This document shows, in pieces, positions 12,502 through 23,866 of a DNA stretch of 64,000 bases. The stretch spans positions 121,600,188-121,664,187 of the forward strand of contig OY720636.1 in the NCBI GenBank assembly GCA_963169105.1, in the 5' to 3' direction. The position numbers and the translations under genes were made by a program. The stretch comes from Ceriagrion tenellum (Eukaryota > Arthropoda > Insecta > Odonata > Coenagrionidae). Positions within the stretch are counted from its first letter, which is position 1. Each line of letters opens with the position of its first letter. Under the pieces are notes generated by a model, which was not told the DNA's origin, did not search any database, and saw only the letters and a list, made by a program, of their open reading frames with translations.

Positions 12502-15500
12502 CTTTTAAAAACGAATATATCTCGGGGGAATGATTAGAAAACAAACCATCGTTTGCAAACTCGGAAAATATTTTTCCTAATGTCTCACCACAAGGAAGAC
12601 TGCATCAGAACGTCAAATTCAGATCTGTGAACTGCAAAAAAACCCACCACATTAAATTGACAAAAATTTGACTAGATTATGATGAAAATGAATAGGACCC
12701 ATGTTCTCACCCAGCCTCAAGCATTTGTCACAAAACATGAATTAAAAAACTTGCGATTCATTGGCATATACGACTACCTGATTGTAATGTTTGTTGGGTA
12801 ACCAGATTTCAACAGTGGAAACTATGAAAAAGTTTTGTTTCGTTCGGGTAAAATTCATTAAAACACTCCAAGGGAATGAGACAAATTGCGTACCGATGCA
12901 GCCGAACTGATTACTTATATCATCATGAGCGGTTTAGACCCAGTTAAATTCAAACACAATTCGCATAGATATAATAATAGATCGTCTTAGAAGTCGTTTC
13001 ATGAATGAGGAACTAATCAAAAACCATATGTAACAATATTTCAAAAGACCATATGTAACAAAATTTCAAATCAAAAATTGTCAACTTCATACTTGCCACG
13101 AAAAATTATTTCTTCCACAAAGTTGACATCGCCACGATCGAAACGCAACATTTCGTACATTTACTGCAAAAAATATCGCTATGGCCATTTAGCTGGAGAT
13201 GACGAATAAAGGAACTTTTGCACCGAAGAGCCAACTTCCAAAAAGAAGAACACTGAACGAATGACGTCTTTGGCGTAACTCCTCGTTTTTGGCAAAAAAG
13301 ACAAGATTACCACCACGACGCCGCCGAGCGTGTGGGCGTCGGATGTCGTTTGTTTTCCGTCAAGATGATTCCGGAGAGGAAACGGCGGAGGACAAGTGAT
13401 GTAAATTACATCATTGTTTGGACATGGAGGCGTGGGGTAGTAGCCATGCATTCGCCTGGGAGAGGAGGGGAAGGGGTGGTTTGAGAGTGAGAACAGAATG
13501 AAACGACGGGAAAATTCTCATGCGGTCCATCTCTCCCATCATTGTTCCGTCCACTACCACTACCGAAAACACACAAAAAAAAAGATCGCCGCGGATGGGG
13601 GAACGCTAACGGCCCGGAATGTTATCTCCCGCTTCCTCAACCATCATTATTTTCGCTGCTCTTTTTTTCGGGACCTATAGCTCTGTCTCCGACCATTTCC
13701 TCAGTAAGTCGCTAGCTGGCGGAAAACCCACCGCGGTTTTTCTATTCCCTGAGCGATAATACGATTCATCGAATGTGAAATTCGATGTTCACGAGTTGTC
13801 GCAATGTGATATGGGCAATGAATATATTTGTAATAACAAGCAGCATGCGATACCCGATGAGATATCGTTAGGAAAAGTAATTCTGTATATGATTTTGATG
13901 CTTGAAAGCGACGTTTACCCAAAGATCAGTGCGAGAGTATGAGACGTTTCCGAGTTTAAGAGGGCGGATGCAAGGAGTCAAACGTGGATCATTCAGTGAA
14001 ATTATGGAGTTGCCGTTTAACACCAAACATGCTCAATGTTTCGAATATAATTGCATTCTCTCTTTCTCTCAGGTGAAGGATAAAAGCATTGAGCAGCGAA
14101 AGAAATCGAAAAATATTTACATTTCCTCTTATTTTTTAGGGTAATTCAGCACCATCTAGCACACGAATTTCAGGCAATAAAGCAACCTTATGGTAATTTG
14201 CAATATCAAGTTATTTACGATATCATGCAATATGAAATATCATCCAATATGCAATGTATCTCCTTATGCAACAACATCAACTAGAAAACGAGTATAAAGG
14301 AATGAATAAATGTGAAAAATTGCTGAGGAAGACAAAGGGTGGAATACCACGGGTAAGTCATGAGAGATACTTTAATGGAGACTCGAGAAGAAAGGAAATA
14401 TGGACGAAAATAAATATTTAAGCAGCACAAAATCAGTCTTCGGATTGATGATTGCTAATGATGAAACAAGCAAGCGATACGGAATATCGAAGTTCGCACA
14501 GCCCTCCGTTCTTCCTTCCGCACGGCGAGATTCGAAAGGTGCGTGACACAAATGTCTTGTCAGTTACAACGTCCGCGAGTGTATGTATGTATACATACAC
14601 TGTTCCGTCGACCACTCTTTCTCCCGCATTCCCGTCTTTTCTGCGTGATTCTGTTTTCGAAAAAATGCGGACAGAAAGAAAGCAATCTCCGGTGACGCCA
14701 ATGGCAGCGCCTGGAGCGAGCGGCAGATGACCGCTCCCCATCACTGGTCACCAGTGACTGATGGCTCAAAGAAAAAAGCACTAATGTTTTAAAAAGAATC
14801 TTTTCCTTTGAAATTAATGTTCTTTATCACCACCAGCAGTCATCATCAAGAATATTGATAAGTTTTTGCTCCACATATAATTCCACTTTAAGCAAAACTT
14901 CTTGGTTCAAACAAAGTTCTTTAATTCAAAACCTTTCCCCCTATGTTTTGTGCAATTATTCGTCCCTTAGTCTTCCACGGATTTCATCATTCATTTCTCT
15001 TAGTTTTCTTCTTTAAGAGACTGTTACTCATTAGAAAAGGTCCACATCGTTTGCCTCTCCTACTTTGCAGAGTTTTCATTTAATGCGCATCTACTGCAGC
15101 TTATCGGAGCACTTCTTTGGTGATTATCTCAGTCCATTTTACTTCATCAGTATAGAAAAATATCAACACGTATGTCTTTTATCATTAAAATATATTTCTA
15201 ATGGATAAATATGCGAATAAAATTTTTTTAAAGTGCCGAAAAAATAAAAATGGACGAAAAGCAAAATACTGAGCGGATTGTGAGTTTTCAAATTTCTATT
15301 ACAAGGCCTAAATTCTCCGACTACGGACTTGAATCATATAAAGAGCGAAGGAGCAGCAGCTTTTAAAGCAAGAGATTGATAGCAAGTTAGCTGGGGCAGG
15401 TAACGCAGATGGAGACTTAGTATACTGTTGAAATTGTTTCTCTATAATCACTTTATCAATTCAGAAGAAAATCAGCTATAAATTGATAAGAATGCCATCA

Positions 15501-18500
15501 TTCGTTTTCTGATTTTACTGCTGGGGTTACCTCTCCAAGGACAACGTCAGAAAATTCATGCTAGGCGTAAATTTATAGGATTCTTTGTTTAATATCAGGT
15601 ACCGACAGGTAGACCTGCTTTTTTTCTTGGAGAAGTGAGTCTTTAGAATAATTTTCAGTGAAAAGAGTAAACATTTTCCACAAATTCTTTTTCCAGAAAG
15701 ATTACTCGTTTGAAAAAAATTAAATTAAAAAGTTTCTACCCATCGCTGCTCAAAGAATATATCGAGAAGGGGGAGTTTAGAGACGGAAAAAGAATTATAT
15801 TGAGAAAATACCGAACGAATATTTCCTTCTCGTTGGTTATTGAGAGTTACTCGTATTTCTTTTTTTCCATAATTTCCCACTCTCTTACAAAAGCTCTTGC
15901 GAGCCGATTCGCTTAAGATGCGGGTCTCCATGGTTTGAGAGCTGGCTAAGATTATAGGAAAGAGAAGGGCTGTGGGTTTACGGAATATGGTTAGTGAGCG
16001 TGGCGATTTCTCTCATATCTACTGGCCCCCATTTACATTTGAGAATACCATACATGTGCGTGGACGGGTCTCTGCTGGAGTTTTAATCTTTTGCGTTCAC
16101 CTTTTCTTTGAAACCTTTGGAGATAACAGAAAGACACAGAACTGCACGCGCGCAGGGCTCGCATCCACCAACTCAAGGGCCGCGTCTCCGGGCGGAAGGG
16201 TCGAAAATGTATTCCAAATTATTCACATCGTACCAGCCATTTCCCATCCTATCTTTTTCGTCTTTTTTATTTAAATAAAACATTTCCAGTGAGAGGGATT
16301 CCCGGATTTTTGACTCCACGCTTTTATTGTTTCGTTTTTAACAGCTCTTTTATTCCCACTTGAGCGGTTTCCTGAGTAAGTTTTTTTCCATCATCCCAGG
16401 ACTCTTAAAAACCCTCTCATCTGCATTTATGCACTCTCATCCTCATCCAACGGCCAGTTTAGAAAAAAATAAAATAATAATGATAAATACTGCATATGAT
16501 TCCAGTTATTCATTCCCCCAGGGGAGTCGCGCTCGCGCGTGGTTCGTGGAAAGGTGAGGCGAGGAGTGGGCAAAGGATGTGAATAATTAACGCGCGGTCC
16601 GTCCTCGAGTTGAACGAGCGTGGAATGAAAACTTTAAACAGTTCCCAAAAAGTTTCAGAAATTATTCTCTGGAGGGATTATTCATTGGCCCACGTTCATT
16701 TATTAACCATTAAAAACTTCAACAATTAAGGAAGCAAACGCGCTACGTGTTCAGACGTTTCTTTTCTCCGTGTTTCAGGCGGTTTCCCTTCTAAACGGCA
16801 CAGATTATTGAGTTAATGTGTCTCACCATTGAGGATTCTTCTTCTGCCCTCTTATGCTTGGAATGAAAAGGGCCGACAAACATTGACATAGCACGCCATC
16901 AAGCCGGCAGAGAATGTAAAAAATTTCCATCGACTTAGTTTAGATGACCCTCCGTCGACAAGATGCTAACTGATCATTATGCCGAATATGAAATTTGTTG
17001 TGAAAAAAATTTAGTTTGAGCGGTGTTCGAATCCGGACCTCCCAATTGCCTGACCATGGTGGCCCAAAATGCTCGTGGATACAGAATTCACCATGCCCTT
17101 GAATTTTTCCCTAAGCGATACGATATAACCTCGGCAGGAGTGGAATCCAAAAACTTCGTACTCATAGGTACGGAGGCTTATTTCATTTTGCACCGCAAGC
17201 TCAGAAGTTTACTACAAGGGAGCATTCCAAGTATACAAATCCTGCTTGCGTCCCTGAAACTCCAAAAACTGCGATTAACCCACATTGTGTAACGGGGAAG
17301 ATATTTCTTTCGAGCAAAACAACAAAGAAAAATGTACTAATGACCCCAGCTGAGAATTTAGCTCTTGAGTGTTTAAAAAACATGAAAAACAACTTGCTCC
17401 AGCATATTTCCGTAACTACTTTAGACGCTCCAGCCATTTCACGTTCCCATAAAATATCGATCGATAAGGACACTACCCTCATCACGAGGTATTCAAATTA
17501 GAGACCCATTCACGCACATGGTACAGTCTTGCTGGTTGTGACCTCGTTCCAAGGGGACGCGACCTTAATATCCGAGTCGCCACAACAGTATGGAAGAGCG
17601 TGGATCACTCGCGTGTCCCCTTCGTGAAAAGCGTCGCTAAATTAGACCCGGGCTGCCGTAAAGCAAGCGTTCATGCACCAGAAGAGTTGCTCGCGAGCCA
17701 TCTACTTGAAACGTGGGAGAGGGGAATATCCTCGGTTTTACAACTACCGCAGGCGATTCAACCGGACGGAAATATTTTTTATCCCACTCAATTCGAGCGG
17801 CAAGAGCAGGCTGGTCGTCCTCGTAAATGGCGGACGAGGCACTTCACAGGAATAGGGTTGGATACAGGAAATTATTTGATACAGCACTATGGAGTGTGGC
17901 CTGGGTCGTTATCTAATATAAGCTTCAGCTCAAAGCAAATGCCAAAAAAAATACCGCCGCACGGAAAAGTGTTATTTTAACAAAATATTCGTGACAATGA
18001 ATTAACTAATTAAAACTCACTAGTTGTTGCACGATTAAGTACGAACATTGTCTAAGCAAGCAAGGAAGATATTTTTTGAGTAAGTTAATATGCATGCAAG
18101 ATCCCACAGTGAAAAAAGAGGATTTTGAAACTGGCCATTACTGCGTTCCAAACCCCATTTCCCGGAGAGGGCATTAACGCAAGCGCACTTAAGCTGTATC
18201 ATGCATTCCTTGATTATAGCGATATGATGCACGATTCACAGCGTGATGAACCCCCGGATAGAATTAATTACGCAATGTGCATTGCTTAAATGAGAATAGC
18301 TAGTCTAGTGATCGGGCCATTGCAGTTTACCGAGCTGATGCTTGAGGAATAAATTATCATGGATGCACATGACTCACGTCGGTCAAACGACCACGTTTCC
18401 TGCAAACTAACTATATTACGACAAGTGATGGCACAAACTTAATAGCGAAGATATGCGAGATCACGCGAGCAGTTAATGATGCGTGAACACGATGCCATGT

Positions 18501-18659
18501 AAGAGAATTAAACTGCTAATAGTAACAATGCCGAACCGTTACGCCTTTAATATATCTTGTGGGATGTTAATTGGGTCCTTAATAAATGAATCACTCAAAG
18601 CAACACTTAGGATAGTTCGAGGGACATAGTTTCCTTGTCATAAGAGAGACCATATTCGA
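12502..18659. other. Long stretch without a recognisable gene
   Basis: AT-rich, with GC-richer pockets at about 13180-13700, 14480-14750 and 17520-17870. Their open frames (up to 126 codons, 17600-17980, opening with GTG) resemble no family I know. It contains a 25-bp tandem duplication at 13023-13072 and the sequence GTTCGAATCC at about 17028, which looks like a tRNA B box but has no tRNA around it. I see no mobile element. Confidence 0.5.
13023..13072. repeat. 25-bp tandem duplication
   Basis: Two adjacent copies of a unit starting ACCATATGTAACAA (13023-13047 and 13048-13072), differing at a few positions. It is a simple local duplication. Confidence 0.8.
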
Positions 18660-18675
18660 ATTATACGTTTTAGTG
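18660..18675. repeat. Target-site duplication, left, Penelope-like element
   Basis: 16-bp ATTATACGTTTTAGTG, identical to 19509-19524, directly abutting the left arm. Confidence 0.9.
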
Positions 18676-18769
18676 CGATGATTTCTCCATCTTTCGGGTG
18701 TTCGCCGCGTTGCTTGTCATGATTGACGACAGTTTCGCCCGGATTCCACCAGGCGTCTTCAGGTCGAAG
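18676..18769. repeat. Left inverted arm of the Penelope-like element
   Basis: 94 bp, a perfect inverted copy of 19382-19475. It lies at the 3' end of the element with respect to the ORF and includes the ORF stop codon. Confidence 0.9.
18725..18765 (-). ncRNA. Hammerhead-like motif in the Penelope terminal repeat
   Basis: Read on the minus strand, which is the sense strand of the ORF, the order is GAC, CTGAAGA, one unpaired C, GCC, a loop, GGC, GAAAC, TGTC and GTC. GCC/GGC would be helix II and GAC/GTC helix I. GAAAC followed by GTC leaves only a minimal helix III, as described for Penelope hammerheads, which are thought to work best as dimers. The same motif occurs inverted at 19386-19426 (+). 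Metazoan Penelope-like elements are known to carry hammerheads in their terminal repeats. The extra base after CTGAAGA is atypical, and activity is untested. Confidence 0.5.
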
Positions 18770-19381
18770 TGCCGCTGTCAGCGTTTTGGCCGTGCTTATA
18801 TAGCTCCTCGAGCTCCCGCGCTGTGCTGTGATTGGTCGGTTTTGGGAAAAGTCTCTTCCATGTGTTTGTCAGGTGGTATCCATCGTCCCTATTGAAATTT
18901 CCAGGCGTTTTTGCAATTTCAATTGATTCTCTTATCAGCCTGGGATAATATCTTTTTTCTTTTGCAATTATCCTAGCTTTGTCGAAAAGAATATCGTGTC
19001 CGGGTTCACTCCAAGCATGCTCGGCGACTGCTGACTGGCTAAATTTCTTATTGAGGGTCGCCCTCTTGTGCTCCTGCAGGCGGATCTTCATGGACCTGCA
19101 TGTCTCGCCGATATATGATTTCCCGCATGAGCAAGGGATGCGGTATATCCCTTCATGGAGATTCGGCGGTATCTTGTCCTTTGGCCTTGGAATGATTTGG
19201 CTTATTTTGGATACGCAGTTGAATCTCGTGACAATATCCTTCTTCTTCAGGACTCTGGAGATCTTCTCGCTTGTGCCGGCGATGTATGGTATGATGGCAT
19301 GAGATGCGGACTTCTCGGGTTGTCGTTCCTCCTGGTCTAGCGTCTGGTGGCGTTTTTCTATAATGGCGGCCCTTTTGAGGA
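18759..19381 (-). pseudogene. Penelope ORF fragment with GIY-YIG endonuclease
   Basis: This is the C-terminal part of a Penelope-like polyprotein, translated on the minus strand from the inner edge of the right arm to a stop at 18759-18761. The nuclease signature is clear: GIYRIPCSCGKSYIGET, followed by RLQEHKRA and a downstream AEHAW stretch. In the Penelope family this domain follows the reverse transcriptase and nicks target DNA to prime reverse transcription. The GIY and YIG motifs and the Arg/His/Glu-rich segment are intact, with no internal stop. The reverse transcriptase half is absent because the copy is 5'-truncated. Upstream the frame runs into the inverted arm, which is not part of the original protein. 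The fragment cannot act alone, but its open frame supports recent activity of the family. Confidence 0.85.
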
Positions 19382-19475
19382 CTTCGACCTGAAGACGCCT
19401 GGTGGAATCCGGGCGAAACTGTCGTCAATCATGACAAGCAACGCGGCGAACACCCGAAAGATGGAGAAATCATCG
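19382..19475. repeat. Right inverted arm of the Penelope-like element
   Basis: 94 bp, a perfect inverted copy of 18676-18769. It lies upstream of the ORF fragment and is followed by the 33-bp tail. Confidence 0.9.
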
Positions 19476-19508
19476 CATTCAAAACGTCGCGGGAAACTAC
19501 GAGACAAC

Positions 19509-19524
19509 ATTATACGTTTTAGTG
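19509..19524. repeat. Target-site duplication, right, Penelope-like element
   Basis: Identical 16-bp partner of 18660-18675. It follows the single-copy tail. Confidence 0.9.
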
Positions 19525-21898
19525 TCACCAGCTGTAGGACACATGAATTAAATATTGCATTATTAATGGTGCAATAATATAGTGTTGTATGACAGAAATG
19601 GTAAGTAATTCAATGATAATATCTAAATACGTTTTTAACTTGACTCATTTTTTTCGCGCGGTGCGTTTGAAACTTCTTCAAAACGGAAGGTTTCTTTTTT
19701 GTTACCCAAGAACATATTGCGGTGACAATATGATTAATTTTCAAAAATAGTCGAGAAAATACACAAACTACACGCTGTTAGTTTTTTTACGACATCAAAG
19801 TGTTAGAAATTCCTCATTTTGTAAATAGTGTCTCGCTGTAGTGCATACACGTACCATATCCGAAGTAAAATGGCAGGTAGTTTTTGGCAAATATCTCCGA
19901 AGGTAATGTGGTAAGAGGTAAGGGAACTTTTGGTGTCATTAGAAGGGTGAGATTTTTTTTCTTTAAAACGAGACTTCATTGATTTCCAAGTAAAATGATA
20001 TTTTGCTCAAACTACCTTAAATAAAATGTCATTGCAAAATGAATCAAACATACTAACTTGGCATTAGTCGATTAAGACTAAAACAAACCCATCGGGATCA
20101 AAAATTAAATTTAGTCGAATGAGAATATAGTTACTGGGATTGACATGAAGTGCTTTATTTAAGACTATTTCACCGTAGTATTAATGGAATTTTCCTTTAA
20201 CGTACTTCGGTGGGCACTTCGAATATACTCGTACCACTTTTAGACAGGGGCAACGGCACTTGAAAGATTTGGAGGATCGAATATTATTATAATTTGATGC
20301 TAAAAATAACTAATATGGGCAATTATGGACTCATGCAGTCAGTTTTGTCATAAGCAAGAAAACAATCGACAGAAATATTTCGCCGCACCCAATTCTTTTC
20401 ACATAATCTTAGTATTTGTGCATCTTAGTATTTTAAGTGTAGTATGCACAAAATACCTGCGGGTTCAATAATTCCATCGCCATACTTTAAATATCTAAAT
20501 TAAAAATTACTCAAGTTTTGGAACGCTACCATCCCTAGGCCAGGAATTGCATTCGTAGGTATGTTTATGCCTATTTGCATTTCTGGGTCATAAAATTAAT
20601 ATAAAATTATTTTAGCCGCTAAATAAAGGCAAATATGACATTTTTCATGGTTATATTACCCTAATTCCCTCTCTTGAAACGGAAATTTTAGAAATTCAGA
20701 CGACTTGGTAAACTACTTAATTAATAAAACATTACGAATAGTAACGGTATAATTGAAAAGGTAATAATTGGACTTTGCATATAAAAAAACAAAGAAATGT
20801 CACAGCGCTACTCTGCATTATAATCTTGCGCCCTTCATGCCCCGGAGTACTCAACTGTTCCAAAAAAATTAGGAGCAAAGCTATTGTGACCATAAAAATT
20901 AACATATTTATGACGGTAGACTAGAGGAGTAAGTAGTATTTCGTAGCACAGAGAAAACCCGCGAGAATGATAACACCCTTGGAGAAAACCATTACAACAA
21001 ATAAAACTTTCTTGGGAGCACAGAAATTCTTGTAATAAAAACGCGCTTTTGTAGATAACGGAAAAAACACCGAGGATTGCCAAAAGTTGAATGCTGGCGA
21101 CGGACTTACATATAAACACGTCCAAAGAATTTGTAGAAATTCATTTCCTCGCGGCCCACTGAGTGTGATGCATGAGAATAGCTGAGATTTTTTCATAATT
21201 TGAAAACTTTCCACGATGAAGGAGGCGATAAAAAATAATTAAGAAATGTTCATCCCTTATTTCCGTGTTGTTCCCTTCGTATAATCTTCCACCATAAATC
21301 TCTCCATCTTGTGTTTCCACCCCCTCCCCGCCCTCACATTCCGCACACTTCGGCAACTGTCCTTACGCCTTCAAGAAGTTGTTAATGGTTCAGTAGTGGA
21401 CGAATTTCATTCCTTAAAGGTCGTACAGCTGCGATGAATTAACAAGTTCCGCGCGAAAACTTTGTTCTCCAGAACGAGAGAAAAAAATAAACACTCGGGA
21501 GTTGGAATAGAGCGCCCGGATAAAAACTTCCTGAGGAGCATTAAAAACGGAAGTACGCTCCTGAGGAATGTCACGCCAGCTGCTCAACTGGAAGCAACAG
21601 GAAGCCACTGGCACGCGAAAAAACACTTTAAGAGCGCCGGTTGCGATTGCTGTCGTTAACCTTCGAGTTAAGTGTTCAATACGATGCCAGAGGATCGGAA
21701 AATATTTTGGAAAAATCAAATCAGCCGTAGAGAGCAAATAACATCGCACTCCGTTCGCCTCACTACTTTTATACGTAGAATATTTTTTCACCATTCTTTG
21801 GCTTCGTACTTGATTTATCCGGCTGCATCAAAACCGTCTAAACAGCTGCTCCACACAATATAGAAGGAGAAAAATTAGCTCGGCTCAAAACTTAGGCG
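19525..21898. other. Stretch without a recognisable gene
   Basis: AT-rich DNA with no recognised gene or element. Open frames at 20835-21794 on the minus strand are rich in Phe, Ser and Cys and overlap in different frames, as expected by chance. Confidence 0.5.
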
Positions 21899-21920
21899 AT
21901 AATAATAATAATAATAATAA
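21899..21920. repeat. (AAT)n tail of the LINE
   Basis: A trinucleotide run on the plus strand, equivalent to TTA repeats at the 3' end of the minus-strand LINE. CR1- and I-type elements commonly end in such short repeats instead of poly-A. Confidence 0.85.
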
Positions 21921-22276
21921 ATTTATTGTATTATTCTAGGAGTGAACTCCTTTAGAACAAGGTAGTACATAATGTGATGTGCAAGGACAAATAACAAGAA
22001 AATAAATCATATACTCCATCAGAAAACAAATAAAGAATAATTCGTTCATATAAAAATTAGTAAAGCCATCAAACAAAAAACCATGAGGAACCCAATAAAG
22101 AGTGATCTGTACATAGAAAAATTAAGAATGGAATCGTACAACAACCAGAGTAAAAAAAGAAAACTACACTTGAACTCTTGAACTTACACTTGAACTTGAA
22201 CAGAAGTTAGTTCTTCAAACACATAAATTTACCACAGACATAGCAATGAACAAAATCCATAACAAAAAGACATGAT

Positions 22277-23851
22277 CTAAGTGCCTGGATCACAAACAAG
22301 TAAATGTTTGATAAGTTTTCTCTTAAATATTGTGAGTGTAGCACTGTCTTTTACATATTTTGGCAGGTTATTCCACAAATTTGAAGCAACAACTGTAAAG
22401 GATTTTTGGAATGTCGCTGACCGGAACTGGGGGGCGTACAAAAAACAGGGGTCTTGTCTAGTAACAACATTAGTGTATTTACTACTTGGGAGAAAAAGAT
22501 CCATTATGTACTGAGGGCTCCCATATTTGAGGAGGTTGAACATGAAGCAGGCTATGTTATATTTTCTTCTTGATTTAAGATCAAGCCAGGAGAGCCTTTT
22601 AAAATAAGGGGTTATGTGTTCATGTCGCCGTAGATTAAAGATGAATCTCACACAGGAGTTCAACAAACGCTGTAGCTTAATATTCAGCTCCTCAGTTAAG
22701 TCATTGTACACGAGACTACAGTAGTCTAGGTGGGGAAGAATGAGTGAGGTAACAAGTTTCTTTTTTAACTGAAGTGGTAGTAGATTTCTATGGATTTTAA
22801 ATTGATGTAAAATTGCATTTATTTTGTTGGATACCCTCATAGTGTGTTCTTTCCAGGAAAGATTCATGGTTAATGTCAATCCCAAATTTTTCACACTGTT
22901 ACTGAACGGTATGCTCTCTTCCTCGACCATTATCATTGGCAGTTCTGTGAAATTTATATTTGATACTATCTTGCTGTTACCAATGATAATGGATTTAGTT
23001 TTTATGGAGTTTAACACGAGGAAATTAAGCTTAGCCCAAGATGTGATAGCGAATACGTCCTCATTTACCTTATTGATCGTATCACCGAGTTTATTTGGAA
23101 GACAATGGCAATAGATCTGCAAATCATCTGCGTAGATCATGTATTTACAGTGAGCAATACAATTTGGAAGGTCTCTGATATACAACGAGAACAAAAGTGG
23201 CCCTAGAACGGAACCTTGTGGTACACCACTAGATGTTGTTATCCAGTTCGATATGTCTCCTCTAGAATCTTTCACAGATTGACGACGTCCATTTAGGTAG
23301 GAAAAGAACCAGTTAAGGGATGAACTTGAAAATTTTAGATTTCTCATTTTTTGTAAGAGAAGGGCATGGTTTACACTATCGAAAGATTTACTAAAGTCAA
23401 ACAGGACCAATATTGTCACCATCTTTTTATCAATGGCGTACCTAATATCTTCAGTGACTTTAATTAAGGCTGTCTGTGTCGAGTAGTTCTTACGAAAACC
23501 CGACTGAAATGGGTCTAATAACTGATGAGCGGTTAGATGATCAATTACCTGTGTGTAAACTACCTTTTCTAGACATTTTGAGGCGGTGCAGAGGATGGAT
23601 ATAGGTCGATAATCTCCTGGAGAAGTAGGAGTTCTAACTTTACTGATCGGTCGAATCAAAGATGATTTCCAAACTTCGGGAAATGTGCTAGATATGAGGG
23701 ACGAGTTGAAAATATCAAGTAAAGCTGGAATCACAGATGCAGATGATAACAGACTTGCTTTCTTTTCCAAGTATCTTACGAAAGACAAGAACGGAGGAAT
23801 TGCGGAAGATAAGTCGGTACTGACGGAGAAGAATTGAGAAAAATGGCACAA
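22277..23851 (-). pseudogene. LINE ORF2 fragment: reverse transcriptase domain
   Basis: A 524-codon open frame, the largest recognisable protein in the window. The order is: DYRPISILCTASKCLEKVV (residues about 80-98), RT motif A FDFSKSFD (151-158, first catalytic Asp), motif B SGVPQGSVLGPLLF (208-221), motif C YADD (240-243), then the thumb and C-terminal region with LDYCSLVYN (about 375-383) and NLWNNLP (491-497). The enzyme would copy its own RNA at a nicked chromosomal target. All three catalytic aspartates are present and there is no internal stop. The frame opens with TTG and has no ATG before residue about 144, so it is the truncated tail of a larger ORF2 that lost its N-terminal endonuclease. 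It cannot mobilise itself. Confidence 0.9.
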
Positions 23852-23866
23852 ATTGAGTTTAAGCTA

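Larger units (their letters stand above)
18676..19508 (-). mobile_element. Penelope-like element, 5'-truncated
   Basis: A short Penelope-like retroelement (833 bp) with clear boundaries. A 16-bp perfect direct repeat (ATTATACGTTTTAGTG) flanks it at 18660-18675 and 19509-19524. Its outer parts are perfect 94-bp inverted arms (18676-18769 and 19382-19475). A 33-bp single-copy tail (19476-19508, ending TACGAGACAAC) follows the right arm. Between the arms, the minus strand encodes the C-terminal GIY-YIG endonuclease of the Penelope ORF, but the reverse transcriptase is missing. Known Penelope-like elements have terminal repeats that can be inverted, a tail extension of about 30-40 bp, 5' truncation and variable target duplications; all are visible here. 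Identical arms and an intact duplication suggest a fairly recent insertion. Each arm holds a hammerhead-like core. Confidence 0.9.
21899..23866 (-). mobile_element. 5'-truncated LINE of CR1/Jockey type
   Basis: A minus-strand non-LTR retrotransposon. Its 3' end is marked by a (AAT)n simple repeat at 21899-21920 (TTA repeats in the sense direction). A 3' untranslated region follows to 22276, then the ORF2 fragment (22277-23851). Reading upstream, the frame closes at a TAG at 23864-23866, and no endonuclease domain is found, so the copy is 5'-truncated at about there. I could not identify target duplications. The uninterrupted 524-codon frame suggests a relatively young insertion. Clade assignment (CR1/Jockey group rather than RTE) is from the RT and C-terminal motifs and is tentative. 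Confidence 0.85.

Noticed and set aside
17028..17037. GTTCGAATCC, like a tRNA B box
   Set aside because: No A box, D arm, anticodon arm or acceptor stem can be built around it, and no SINE-like tail follows.
17600..17980. 126-codon open frame in a GC-richer pocket
   Set aside because: It opens with GTG, has no recognisable family and no splice or promoter context, and another frame is open over the same bases.
18674..19477. Reading the inverted ends as terminal inverted repeats of a cut-and-paste DNA transposon
   Set aside because: The enclosed frame is a Penelope GIY-YIG nuclease, the 16-bp duplication is too long for most DNA transposons, and one arm is followed by a tail before the duplication.
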